Positions 7,378 through 14,969 of a stretch of 16,568 nucleotides of DNA are shown here, in pieces (position 1 is the stretch's first letter; the number at the start of each line of letters is the position of its first letter). This DNA is from Candidatus Atribacteria bacterium (GTDB lineage: Bacteria; Bipolaricaulota; Bipolaricaulia; UBA7950; UBA9294): the NCBI GenBank assembly GCA_004525685.1, contig SPBW01000032.1, forward strand, positions 1 to 16,568, read 5' to 3'. The position numbers and the translations under genes are program-made. Below the pieces are notes generated by a model. The model saw only the letters and a list, made by a program, of their open reading frames with translations. It did not search any database and was not told the DNA's origin.

Positions 7378-8460
7378 GTGGGTGGATTAGTCGATCGGCA
7401 CGCCGTTCTGGTAACTGCGCTACTTCTATTCTCTGGTGTCATTATGCTCTACAGCGCCAGTAGCCCGTTTTCTCTACGTCACTATGGATCCGATACCTCG
7501 ATGCTCATTCGTCAGCTGATGGCAGCCGGTGTCGGCATTCTCGCGCTCGTCATCCTGGAGTCGTGGGACTACCATAATCTGGTGTTGTTAAGTGAACTTC
7601 TTCTTGTCGGAGGCATTCTGCTGACGTTATTGACCATCCTGCCCATCGGTTTGTCGGATGGGCGTTGGCTGCCATTGGGGCCCTTCACATTCCAGCCGAC
7701 CGAGGCCGTCAAGTTCGCCCTCATCCTGTTCATGGCACACTCGCTCAGCAGGAAGCGTGACAAGGTCAAGCAGTTCTCCCAGGGCGTACTGCCTTATCTC
7801 ATTCTGCTTGGACTGCTAGCATCCATCATCATTATCCAACCGGATCTTGGCATGATTGTCGTTCTCGGAGCGGTGATCATGGCGATGCTCTTCTTTGCTG
7901 GTGCCCGAATCGGGCATCTAGCCGCAGTGGGGTCAGCAGGCGTCCCTCTCGTGTACTTGGCCATTCGATTCGCTCCGTATCGCTTTGCACGGTTATTGTC
8001 ATTCCTCAATCCCGAAGCCTATAGCCAGTCCACGGGATATCAGACGCTGCAATCTCTTATAGCTGTCGGATCTGGTGGCATTCTTGGGCGAGGATTGGGA
8101 GCTTCGCACGCGAAGCTGTTTTACCTTCCTCAATCTCACAACGACTTCATCATGTCGGTTCTCGCTGAAGAACTTGGCCTTGTCGGCGTGCTCGCGGTCG
8201 TGGGGCTCATTGGATTTCTCGTGTGGAGGGCATTCAAGATTGCGGACACGGCACCAGATCGGCTTGGAAAGCTTCTCGCGATGGGGATTGGATTCGCATT
8301 GGGGTTTCAGACGCTGGTGAACCTGGGCGTTGTCGTCGGCCTACTGCCCGTCACGGGGCTGACATTTCCGTTCTTCAGCAATGGGGGATCCTCCCTCATT
8401 ATCACGCTCGCTTTGGTAGGGATCCTGCTCAACGTATCCAAGCAAGGAGAAGAGGTATGA
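7378..8460 (+). CDS. ftsW: Septal peptidoglycan glycosyltransferase FtsW (SEDS family)
   Basis: From the GTG at 7378 the protein has 360 residues; from ATG 7315 it would have 381. It is almost entirely hydrophobic with about ten membrane helices, starting with LVTALLLFSGVIMLYSASS. SEDS signatures are FQPTEAVKFALILFMAHSL, IIQPDLGMIVVL, HNDFIMSVLAEELG (254-267, Asp256 at the essential SEDS aspartate position) and LPVTGLTFPFFSNGGSSLI. FtsW polymerises lipid II into septal glycan with a class B penicillin-binding protein; that partner (FtsI) is not in the window. SpoVE and RodA are paralogues, but the place between murD and murG, with no mreB or mrd genes nearby, favours FtsW. It overlaps murG by 4 bases (ATGA). 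Confidence 0.92.
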   Translation: MGGLVDRHAVLVTALLLFSGVIMLYSASSPFSLRHYGSDTSMLIRQLMAAGVGILALVILESWDYHNLVLLSELLLVGGILLTLLTILPIGLSDGRWLPLGPFTFQPTEAVKFALILFMAHSLSRKRDKVKQFSQGVLPYLILLGLLASIIIIQPDLGMIVVLGAVIMAMLFFAGARIGHLAAVGSAGVPLVYLAIRFAPYRFARLLSFLNPEAYSQSTGYQTLQSLIAVGSGGILGRGLGASHAKLFYLPQSHNDFIMSVLAEELGLVGVLAVVGLIGFLVWRAFKIADTAPDRLGKLLAMGIGFALGFQTLVNLGVVVGLLPVTGLTFPFFSNGGSSLIITLALVGILLNVSKQGEEV

Positions 8461-9584
8461 GGATCCTCATTTCGGGAGGAGGCACAGGTGGCCACTTCTA
8501 TCCTGCGCTTGCCATGTGCGAAGGATTGCGCAAGAAGTATCCCGACGCCCAGTTTGCCTATGTAGGAACGAAGACGGGTGTTGAAGCCCGTGTGCTTCCA
8601 ACCTACAAATGGATTCGCTTTCACCCTATTCACGCCAGTGGCCTGTATCGAAACAGGCCGCTGAGGAATGCCCTAGGAATGATTCAGTTGCTGCTTGGAT
8701 TCCTGCAAGCAATCGCGGTTTTCGTTCGATTCCGCCCGCAGCTCGTCATTGGCGTTGGGGGCTATGCATCGTTTGCGCCGACCCTCCTTGGGGCGCTATT
8801 GGGCCGACTGCTTCCTATCCGAACGGCCATCCATGAGCAAAACGTCATTGGCGGACGTGCCAATCGCTGGCTCTCTAGGGTTGTCGATCTTGTCATGCTG
8901 TCGTTCGCTCAGTCAGACCGCTCGTTCCCGCATGCGCGCAAGACAGTGGTGACTGGCAATCCCATTCGCGAGGAATTCCTCCACGTGAAGCGCAGTCCGG
9001 CGATCTACCGCCACTTCGGGCTCGATCCACAGCGAAGGACAATTCTTGTTTTCGGCGGATCCAAAGGATCAGCAGAGATCACAGATCAGGTGTTGTATGG
9101 CAAAGACGACATCGCCCAAAACGAAGACCTCCAGATCCTGCTGATTACGGGCGATGCGCAGGCTGAGGCGTCCATTCGAAGGGAATTAGATGCTACGGGC
9201 ATTACAAACATCGTCGTCAAGGGGTACGTGCATCAGATGGGCGCTGCGTTCGCCATTGCCGACCTTGTCGTCTGCCGAGCGGGAGCCACATCGCTGGCAG
9301 AGATCACGTCGTGCGGCAAAGCGTCTATCCTAGTCCCGTGGAAAGAAGCGGCTGATGATCATCAGCGCAAGAATGCCGAGTTGATGGAGGACGAACGCGC
9401 TTGCACAGTGGCGGATGACGACGTTATCGTTTCGCATGGGTTGGTTGGCGCAATTCTAGGCCAGATGGGCGATGAGTTGGGGCTTGAGCGCATGGCAGGA
9501 AACGCCAAGCGGATGGGCCAACAACGGGCTGAGGCGCGCATTCTGGGCGAGATTGGGATGTTGATGAGGGAGGTTGGCCCGTGA
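8457..9584 (+). CDS. murG: UDP-GlcNAc--undecaprenyl-pyrophosphoryl-MurNAc-pentapeptide transferase MurG
   Basis: The 375-residue GT-B glycosyltransferase has the N-terminal SGGGTGGHFYPALA loop (6-19), GVGGYAS (99-105), AIHEQNVIGGRANRWL (124-139), FGGSKGS (199-205), RAGATSLAE (274-282) and the donor-binding DDHQRKNA (300-307). It transfers GlcNAc from UDP-GlcNAc to lipid I to make lipid II, at the inner face of the cytoplasmic membrane. The start at 8457 overlaps the ftsW stop and has AAGGAGA (8444-8450) 6 bases upstream. The same frame is open further upstream inside ftsW, but the MRILISGGGTGGH start fixes the N-terminus. It overlaps murC by 4 bases (GTGA). Confidence 0.96.
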   Translation: MRILISGGGTGGHFYPALAMCEGLRKKYPDAQFAYVGTKTGVEARVLPTYKWIRFHPIHASGLYRNRPLRNALGMIQLLLGFLQAIAVFVRFRPQLVIGVGGYASFAPTLLGALLGRLLPIRTAIHEQNVIGGRANRWLSRVVDLVMLSFAQSDRSFPHARKTVVTGNPIREEFLHVKRSPAIYRHFGLDPQRRTILVFGGSKGSAEITDQVLYGKDDIAQNEDLQILLITGDAQAEASIRRELDATGITNIVVKGYVHQMGAAFAIADLVVCRAGATSLAEITSCGKASILVPWKEAADDHQRKNAELMEDERACTVADDDVIVSHGLVGAILGQMGDELGLERMAGNAKRMGQQRAEARILGEIGMLMREVGP

Positions 9585-10957
9585 TTGAGCGAGGCTCGCG
9601 GGTTCATTTTGTGGGGGTCGGCGGTATCGGTATGAGCGGCCTAGCATCCGTCCTGGTTTCTCAAGGTGTCCAAGTCACAGGATCTGATCTGAGTTCCAAT
9701 CGCGAGACCGCAGCGTTGATGATGCGTGGTGCACGGATTCATCAAGGGCACGCAGCTACGCATGTTTCTCCAGACCTTGACGGCGTCATTGTCTCCTCTG
9801 CCATCGCACCAGATCACGAGGAGATTCTGGCAGCAAAACGCTGCCGCATCCCGGTCGTTCCGCGACTCGCAGCTGTGGCGCAGCTTCTCAAGAAGCACCG
9901 CAGCATCGGCGTGGCAGGAACGCATGGAAAAACGACGACGACAGCGATGATTGCCAGTCTCCTCAAGAAGCAGGGCTTAAGGCCAAGCTATCTCATTGGC
10001 GCCGACTGCCCAGATCTGGGAGGCAATGCCTGTCTAGACTCCGGAGAATGGTTCGTAGCAGAAATCGATGAGTCAGACGGGCTTCTGGTCGAGGTCCACC
10101 CTGACATCTCTGTTCTGACCAACATCGGCAAGGATCACCTCAACACGTATCGCGATGTCGAGGAAATCGAGCAAGCGTTTTCTCAGTATCTTGGCCAATC
10201 GAAAGCTCAGATTCTCTGCGTGGATGACGAACGCGTGAGAAGGCTGGCTAAGGCCTTCCCCAAGGCAACGACTGTGGGGATTGACGCAGTAGCTGATCTT
10301 CAGGCAGCGGGCTTGTCGTTTGATCAGTGGCGGACGTCATTTGATCTTCTCGACAAGGGCTTGAATGTCGGGCGCGTCGTGCTGCCCGCACCTGGAAGGC
10401 ACAACGTGCGCAATGCATTGTGTGCCATCGCAGCCGCGCAGATGGCGGGAATACCATTGGAACAGGCGATGCGAGGTCTGTCGACATTCCGGCTACCTCA
10501 TCGGCGGTTTGAACTCTTGGAGGAGAACGGCGTGACTGTCGTCGACGACTACGCGCATCTTCCTGAAGAGATCGAAGCAAGTCTGCAAGCTATCCGGTCT
10601 GGCTGGCCAGGACGGCGAATCATTGCCATTTTTCAGCCACATCGCTATACCCGAACCCAAGCACTGGGATCGGAATTCGGAGCTGCTTTCGCGAGTGCAG
10701 ATACGGTATTTGTCAATCCCATCTACTCGGCTTGCGAAGCGCGCATCCCAGGCACTACGTCGATGCAAATCGTAGACGCCATTCGCAGGCAGACCACGAC
10801 TTCTGTTCAGATGATCGAGACACAGGATCAGACTGTCTGCATCCTTGAGGATTCGATCAAACAAGGTGATTTCATCATCAGTTTCGGAGCTGGCGACGTC
10901 TGGAAGGTCACTGAGCGGCTTGCGCGTATATTGGAAGCCGGGAATTTTCTGCATTGA
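9581..10957 (+). CDS. murC: UDP-N-acetylmuramate--L-alanine ligase MurC
   Basis: The 458-residue Mur ligase shows HFVGVGGIGMSG (9-20) in the UDP-binding domain, P-loop AGTHGKTTTT (112-121), EIDESDG (161-167), TNIGKDHLNTY (180-190), PGRHNVRNAL (270-279), DDYAHLPEEI (321-330) and FQPHRYTRTQ (350-359). It adds L-alanine to UDP-MurNAc, the first peptide step. The start is GTG at 9581, with GAGGGAGG (9566-9573) 7 bases upstream, overlapping murG by 4 bases. Odd point: the usual HHPTE in the C-terminal domain reads HLPEE. Mpl is a related family, but the IGMSG motif, length and placement after murG support MurC. No murB follows; the next 277 bases are noncoding. Confidence 0.95.
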   Translation: MIERGSRVHFVGVGGIGMSGLASVLVSQGVQVTGSDLSSNRETAALMMRGARIHQGHAATHVSPDLDGVIVSSAIAPDHEEILAAKRCRIPVVPRLAAVAQLLKKHRSIGVAGTHGKTTTTAMIASLLKKQGLRPSYLIGADCPDLGGNACLDSGEWFVAEIDESDGLLVEVHPDISVLTNIGKDHLNTYRDVEEIEQAFSQYLGQSKAQILCVDDERVRRLAKAFPKATTVGIDAVADLQAAGLSFDQWRTSFDLLDKGLNVGRVVLPAPGRHNVRNALCAIAAAQMAGIPLEQAMRGLSTFRLPHRRFELLEENGVTVVDDYAHLPEEIEASLQAIRSGWPGRRIIAIFQPHRYTRTQALGSEFGAAFASADTVFVNPIYSACEARIPGTTSMQIVDAIRRQTTTSVQMIETQDQTVCILEDSIKQGDFIISFGAGDVWKVTERLARILEAGNFLH

Positions 10958-11158
10958 ACAGTTGGCCAAGGTCTCAATGCGTGACTTGTGAATAGGACCG
11001 CTGCACTTCAACACCATCTTCTCTTGCAGGCAAAGCGACAATCTCCCAGTGGGCTGTTCGTAGGATTGGTCTAGGCAAAATGAATGCACTTAATGAGTCC
11101 AACAGTCTGACACGGCGCGTCTGATCATTTCGTCAAATCGCTGAGATCTGCAAGCGAA
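10958..11158 (+). other. Noncoding gap between murC and ftsQ (murB/ddl position)
   Basis: I see no ORF here with a ribosome binding site and no recognisable remnant of murB or ddl. There is no clear hairpin with a T-run after murC. The only regular feature is a short direct repeat GTCTGA (in the stretch about 11104-11124). The 3' end leads into the ftsQ promoter. Confidence 0.5.
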
Positions 11159-11187
11159 TTGACATCTGCGCACAAAAACTGTATAAC
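11159..11187 (+). promoter_or_regulatory. Strong sigma70-type promoter for ftsQ-ftsA-ftsZ
   Basis: A perfect -35 TTGACA (11159-11164), a 17-base spacer and TATAAC (11182-11187, 5/6) form the best promoter match in the window. Transcription would begin near 11194, giving a leader of about 40 bases before the ftsQ GTG. It would let the division genes be expressed separately from the mur genes upstream. Confidence 0.7.
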
Positions 11188-11234
11188 ATTTCCACGAATC
11201 TCTCTGCTGTAGGGGAAAAAGAGGTCTTTGACGG

Positions 11235-11972
11235 GTGAAGGAGGGTAACGCCAAGCGCCAGAGCGCCGTTTGGGTTTTCGTTTCAGGGGGGGTACTCATA
11301 GCTGCTGCAATTATTGCCCTTTACACACCGTGGTTTCAGATCTGCGATGTGCGTGAGGTTATAGTGTCTGGCAATCAACATGCCTCGGCATCTGAGTTGG
11401 TTGCCCTAGCGCAACTTCATCGCAATCAGACGATTTTCTCTGTCCCAGCGAATCTCGTACGATCGCGAATTGAAGCCCATCCATGGATCAAACAAGCGTC
11501 CGTCCGGAGGGTCTTCCCTCATACAATTTCGCTTGTGGTCGAAGAGCGGCGTGTCCTTGCTTGGTCTCAACATCCCTCAGAGAATATCACGGTAGCTGTT
11601 GCCGAGGGCGGCATTATCGTAGGGCCTGGGTATGTGGACTCAGCATCCTTGGAACTGGTTGGCGCAACGACTTCAGGCTGGGATAGCGGAGATCGCCTCG
11701 TCCATTCACAGGTGGCAGATCTGATTGCTTCGCTTCAAGGCGGCGTATGCCAGCTTGCGGTACTAAGCGTGGACGTTACGGATTTGCGTTCTATTGAGCT
11801 ATTCTTAGAGAATGATCTCCAGGTGCGCTTGGGCGAGATTGATCGTGCACAGGAGCGCTTGAGAGCAGTGCGAGCACTCTGTCAAGAGATAGAGATCGAT
11901 GGCTACGAACTAATTGATGTCAGATTTGGGGGAGAGGCAACGCTCGTGCCCCGTAAGGCGGTGAGGAGATGA
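11235..11972 (+). CDS. ftsQ: Cell division protein FtsQ/DivIB
   Basis: The 245-residue protein has a short charged cytoplasmic end (MKEGNAKRQS), one membrane helix (about 12-31) and a periplasmic POTRA domain starting at CDVREVIVSGNQHASASEL (37-55), with the IEAHPWIKQASVRRVFPHTI segment (79-98) typical of FtsQ, then a beta domain. FtsQ links early and late divisome proteins (FtsB/FtsL in well-studied species). The start is GTG at 11235: an in-frame TGA at 11229 rules out any longer form, and no usable in-frame start follows closely. AGAGG (11220-11224) lies 10 bases upstream. It overlaps ftsA by 4 bases (ATGA). Sequence conservation in this family is low, so the call rests on topology, POTRA motif and position. 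Confidence 0.88.
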   Translation: MKEGNAKRQSAVWVFVSGGVLIAAAIIALYTPWFQICDVREVIVSGNQHASASELVALAQLHRNQTIFSVPANLVRSRIEAHPWIKQASVRRVFPHTISLVVEERRVLAWSQHPSENITVAVAEGGIIVGPGYVDSASLELVGATTSGWDSGDRLVHSQVADLIASLQGGVCQLAVLSVDVTDLRSIELFLENDLQVRLGEIDRAQERLRAVRALCQEIEIDGYELIDVRFGGEATLVPRKAVRR

Positions 11973-13204
11973 GGAAGGAAAAAGTGGTTGTCGGCATTGA
12001 TGTGGGCACCACTAAAGTCGTGACACTTGTGGGGAATGTCATTGACGGGACTGTAGAGATCATCGGAATGGGGAAATCCGAGTCTCACGGACTGGAAAAG
12101 GGGGTTGTGGTCGACATCGGACGTACGATGGCTTCCATCAAGAAGTCGGTTGAAGAGGCCGAGAACATGGCCGATGTGAAGATCGATTCCGTGTACGTGG
12201 GGATCGCTGGCAAACACATTGCTTCGATCAACAACTCAGGAACCGTTTCCATCAATCGCCCCGACCGAATCATCACCGACGACGACGTGCGCCGCGTGGT
12301 GGAAACGGCACAAGCGATTCAGATTCCTCCAGAGTCTGAGATGATCCACATCATTCCGCGTCAGTTCATTGTCGATGGCCAGGATGGCATTACCGACCCA
12401 GTTGGCATGACGGGAACGCGTCTTGAAGTTGACGTCCATATCGTCACCGGCTCGATCACAGCCGTTCACAATCTCGTACGTTGCGTTGAATCGCTGGGGA
12501 TTGGTATCAAGCAAATCGTCTTGGAGCCGATCGCCTCGTCGCTGGCAGTCCTTTCTTCTGCAGAGAAGGAACTGGGCGTCATTCTCATGGACATTGGTGG
12601 CGGAACGACTGACATCAGTGTGTTCCGCGGCGGCGATATTTGGTTCTCCAAGGTCATCCCGATCGCTGGCGAGCACATTACCAACGACATCACTGTAGGA
12701 CTGCAGACGCCGATCGAGGAAGCCGAGCTTGTCAAGAAGATGCACGGGACGGCGCTTGTCGACTCTGTGGGCGAAGAAGAGAAGATCGAAGTGGCAACCA
12801 TTGGCGGAGACGAGAAGAAGTTCGTGTCCAAGAAACGGTTGGCAAAGATCATCGAGCCTCGCATCGAGGAACTGTTGGATCTTGGCATGCAGGAAGTCGA
12901 GGACGCCGGGTATCGAGATCTCATTCCTGCAGGCCTAGTTCTCACAGGCGGATGCTCCCTTCTTAATGGGCTGACTGAGTTTGCGTCGCAGCGATATGAC
13001 ATTCCTGTTCGACGAGGAAAGATTCCACAGGGAATCCACGGACTGCGCGACATTGTGGAATCTCCGATCTATGCGACATCGATTGGACTCTTGCGCTATG
13101 CCGTCGAGACGAAGGACTTCAAGAAGCCGGAGTACTACGAGAGGAAGCGCGAATCGATCGTGAGCAAGCTCTTCTCTTGGTTCAATCGGTTCTTCCGGGG
13201 GTAA
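11969..13204 (+). CDS. ftsA: Cell division protein FtsA
   Basis: The 411-residue actin-like ATPase has phosphate-1 motif VVGIDVGTTKVVTLVG (7-22), the FtsA-specific 1C (SHS2) region (about 84-165), phosphate-2 motif LMDIGGGTTDISVF (206-219), adenosine motif VLTGGCSLLNGL (324-335) and a C-terminal amphipathic helix (SKLFSWFNRFF, 399-409) as membrane-targeting sequence. FtsA tethers FtsZ to the cytoplasmic membrane and recruits later divisome parts. ATG at 11969 overlaps the ftsQ stop. The stop is only 3 bases from ftsZ. Length and motifs are normal. Confidence 0.96.
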   Translation: MRKEKVVVGIDVGTTKVVTLVGNVIDGTVEIIGMGKSESHGLEKGVVVDIGRTMASIKKSVEEAENMADVKIDSVYVGIAGKHIASINNSGTVSINRPDRIITDDDVRRVVETAQAIQIPPESEMIHIIPRQFIVDGQDGITDPVGMTGTRLEVDVHIVTGSITAVHNLVRCVESLGIGIKQIVLEPIASSLAVLSSAEKELGVILMDIGGGTTDISVFRGGDIWFSKVIPIAGEHITNDITVGLQTPIEEAELVKKMHGTALVDSVGEEEKIEVATIGGDEKKFVSKKRLAKIIEPRIEELLDLGMQEVEDAGYRDLIPAGLVLTGGCSLLNGLTEFASQRYDIPVRRGKIPQGIHGLRDIVESPIYATSIGLLRYAVETKDFKKPEYYERKRESIVSKLFSWFNRFFRG

Positions 13205-13207
13205 CCG

Positions 13208-14347
13208 ATGGCTGAGCAGACCACTTACGCAGCTTCACCCGCAAGACTCATGGTCATCGGCGTCGGCGGCGGTGGCGGGAACGCCGTTGACCGCATGTTC
13301 TCTTCGAACAACAGAGTCGTGGAACTTGTCGTCGCAAATACTGACGCACAAGTACTCGAAATAGTTCGAGGCCATCGAACATTGCAGCTGGGCCGGAAGC
13401 TGACTGCGGGTCTGGGAGCTGGAGGCAATCCAGAAATCGGACGACTTGCCGCTGAGGAAAGCAGGGAAGTTATCATTGATCTTCTCAATGGCGTGGACAT
13501 GGTGTTCATCACAGCGGGGATGGGAGGCGGCACAGGAACTGGCGCAGCTCCAGTGATTGCCGCCATTGCCAAAGAGGCTGGCATTCTGACTACAGCCATC
13601 GTGACGCGGCCTTTCTCGTTTGAGGGGTTGGCTCGTGCCGAAAAGGCCGAATCGGGTATCGCTCGATTGGCCCAATCCGTCGATGCCCTCATTTGCATCT
13701 CCAATGACAAGCTGTTGAAGGTTGCGCCATCGGACACGCCCATCACCAAGGCCTTCGAAATCGCTGATGAGGTGCTTCGCCAAGGCGTCGAAGGCATTTC
13801 CGACCTCATTACCATTCCTGGAATGATCAACCTTGACTTCGCTGACATCGAATCCGTGATGCGCGACGCAGGGACGGCCATGATGGGCATTGGCGAGGGC
13901 ACCGGAGATGGCAAGATGAAAGAGGCCGCACGCAACGCCATTTCGTCACCGCTGCTTGATGGCTCCATTCACGGCGCGCGCAAAGTGATCATGAACATCA
14001 CTGGCGGCTCTGATCTGACGCTCGATGAAGTCACAGCTGCGGCGTCGCTGATCCGAGAAGCAGTTTCGGATAAAGCTGACATCATCTTCGGCACAGCCAT
14101 TCGCGAAGGCATGGAGTCTGTCCGACTGACTGTCATTGCCACAGGATTCTCTGTGGACTACGGACGGAAGGAGGAAGAAGGGCAACCTCTCTCCAATGAC
14201 TCGATGCTGGCGAAGCTGGAGCAAGAGAGCCGAGTCGGTGTCGATGATTTTGATATTCCCACCTTCCTGCGGCGCAGCCGTCGCAGTCGTGAAGAACCCC
14301 CTCGACCGCCTTGGGGGGACCCGCGAAGCGACGATCGCCGGAAGTAG
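13208..14347 (+). CDS. ftsZ: Cell division GTPase FtsZ
   Basis: The 379-residue tubulin homologue carries IGVGGGGGNAVDRM (17-30), the tubulin signature GGGTGTG (106-112) and T7-loop NLDFADI (208-214), whose acidic residues complete the GTPase site of the neighbouring subunit. The C-terminal conserved peptide DFDIPTFLRR (347-356) binds FtsA. It polymerises into the Z-ring. The linker between the core and that peptide is short (about 319-346), and 23 residues follow the peptide, rich in Arg and Pro with seven arginines. GGGGG (13197-13201) lies 6 bases before the ATG. A 13-bp hairpin follows at 14372. Confidence 0.97.
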   Translation: MAEQTTYAASPARLMVIGVGGGGGNAVDRMFSSNNRVVELVVANTDAQVLEIVRGHRTLQLGRKLTAGLGAGGNPEIGRLAAEESREVIIDLLNGVDMVFITAGMGGGTGTGAAPVIAAIAKEAGILTTAIVTRPFSFEGLARAEKAESGIARLAQSVDALICISNDKLLKVAPSDTPITKAFEIADEVLRQGVEGISDLITIPGMINLDFADIESVMRDAGTAMMGIGEGTGDGKMKEAARNAISSPLLDGSIHGARKVIMNITGGSDLTLDEVTAAASLIREAVSDKADIIFGTAIREGMESVRLTVIATGFSVDYGRKEEEGQPLSNDSMLAKLEQESRVGVDDFDIPTFLRRSRRSREEPPRPPWGDPRSDDRRK

Positions 14348-14371
14348 ATAGACAGTTCGATCCATTGATCA

Positions 14372-14404
14372 TGAAACGGGGCTCGCAAGGGGAGCCCCGT
14401 TTCA
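14372..14404 (+). terminator. Likely hairpin terminator after ftsZ
   Basis: TGAAACGGGGCTC (14372-14384) pairs perfectly with GAGCCCCGTTTCA (14392-14404), 13 base pairs around a 7-base loop, 24 bases after the ftsZ stop. No T-run follows on either strand, so efficiency is uncertain; it could instead protect the mRNA 3' end. It may also stop any read-through from the minus-strand tRNA. Confidence 0.6.
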
Positions 14405-14447
14405 CTTGGCGTTTCACTCAAACCCATGTTGCTTTGACCCAAAAGCA

Positions 14448-14469
14448 AAGCCCCGCAACTGCGGGGCTT
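14448..14469 (-). terminator. Rho-independent terminator of the tRNA-Leu gene
   Basis: On the minus strand AAGCCCCGC, loop AGTT and GCGGGGCTT form a 9-bp GC-rich stem followed by TGCTTTTGGG. It begins 1 base after the CCA end of the tRNA. The T-rich side lies only on the minus strand, which fixes its direction. Confidence 0.7.
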
Positions 14470-14470
14470 G

Positions 14471-14558
14471 TGGTACCAGAGGTGGGGGTCGAACCCACAC
14501 GACCCAAAGGGCCACGGGATTTTGAGTCCCGCGCGTCTGCCAATTCCGCCACTCTGGC
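14471..14558 (-). tRNA. tRNA-Leu, anticodon CAA
   Basis: On the minus strand the 88-base gene starts GCCAGAG and ends CTCTGGTACCA, with the CCA encoded. The anticodon stem CGGGA/TCCCG encloses the loop CTCAAAA, giving anticodon CAA for the UUG codon. A long variable arm (GGCCC/GGGTC) marks the class II structure of leucine tRNAs, and the T-arm is GTGGG-TTCGACC-CCCAC. The first acceptor pair is G-U, as in some bacterial leucine tRNAs. It lies convergent to ftsZ and has its own promoter and terminator. Confidence 0.95.
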
Positions 14559-14575
14559 ACGAAACGTTAACGCGA

Positions 14576-14604
14576 ATCATACGAAGACGAATCCGCCGCG
14601 TCAA
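14576..14604 (-). promoter_or_regulatory. Promoter of tRNA-Leu(CAA)
   Basis: Read on the minus strand, TTGACG (14604-14599) and TATGAT (14581-14576) are each 5/6 to consensus and are separated by exactly 17 bases. The predicted transcription start is about 10 bases before the mature tRNA 5' end at 14558. Confidence 0.6.
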
Positions 14605-14706
14605 ACCTCATCTGCTCCATATTCGGGAGTAATCTGCGTGACATTGATTCTGCGACTATCCGTTTATACTGGTTCTGGATAGTGATCGAAGTAGAACCGA
14701 GATGTG
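14605..14706 (+). other. Noncoding spacer with a weak promoter-like site
   Basis: Apart from the tRNA promoter on its left, this spacer holds only TTGATT (14644-14649) and TATACT (14665-14670) on the + strand. Their spacing of 15 bases is shorter than ideal, so this is a weak promoter candidate for the small ORF or the surface gene downstream. I see no other structure. Confidence 0.25.
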
Positions 14707-14823
14707 ATGGACATTACGCTCGCAGGCAATGACGTGATCGGTGTCTGTCGTGATATAGCGGCGCATGGCAGCGTTTCGCACGTGAGCGTTGTATGGAATG
14801 GGGAAAGGATCCAATGGGAGTAG
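14707..14823 (+). CDS. Possible 38-residue small protein, DUF4342-like (doubtful)
   Basis: An ATG at 14707 (or GTG at 14704) opens a frame of 38 codons ending in TAG at 14821. The pattern of an opening strand (DITLAGNDV), a short helix, then HGSVSHVSVVWNGERI resembles by eye the start of DUF4342 proteins, which have an SGDEL...EGNVRR-type pattern followed by hydrophobic strands. The hydrophobic second half of that family is absent, so this would be a short or decayed form. There is no good Shine-Dalgarno. It may equally be a chance frame in a 365-base intergenic region. Confidence 0.25.
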   Translation: MDITLAGNDVIGVCRDIAAHGSVSHVSVVWNGERIQWE

Positions 14824-14969
14824 CAAAGCGACGTTGGAGGAATTCCTTGCATAGACGTCGGAATACCGAAAATGCTAGAGTGGGACTGACAAGAACGTGG
14901 CTCGGATCTCCTGAATGGCGATCCGTGCTTTGTTTGATTCGATAGCAGAGGGGTACGAGGAGGGCAAAG
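14824..14969 (+). other. Spacer before the surface protein gene
   Basis: I see no convincing promoter here. A short basic frame (14814-14945) runs through it without a ribosome binding site. The last bases, GAGGAGGGCAAAG, are the leader of the next gene. Confidence 0.4.
14958..14964 (+). promoter_or_regulatory. Ribosome binding site of the repeat protein, fixes GTG start
   Basis: AGGAGGG at 14958-14964 sits 5 bases before GTG 14970. An in-frame TAG at 14943 and the absence of any other start between them fix the start of the next gene. Confidence 0.8.

Noticed and set aside
8223..8456. Upstream extension of the murG frame inside ftsW
   Set aside because: The family N-terminus MRILISGGGTGGH begins at 8457 with a good ribosome binding site; the extension is only an open frame over ftsW.
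10493..11089. 198-codon minus-strand frame reaching into the murC-ftsQ gap
   Set aside because: Most of it is antisense to murC and shows no MurB or Ddl motif.
13225..13968. 247-codon minus-strand frame opposite ftsZ
   Set aside because: It is an antisense shadow of a strongly conserved gene; its low-complexity Ser/Ala/Pro composition has no recognisable family and no ribosome binding site.
14814..14945. 43-codon basic frame starting MGVAKRRWRN, briefly like ribosomal protein L32 (MAVPKRR)
   Set aside because: The resemblance ends after a few residues, the cysteine motifs of L32 are absent, and there is no ribosome binding site.
14471..14969. tRNA-Leu as an integration site bordering an accessory island
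   Set aside because: The 3' end of the tRNA faces ftsZ, not the surface gene; no integrase and no repeated tRNA 3' fragment is visible.
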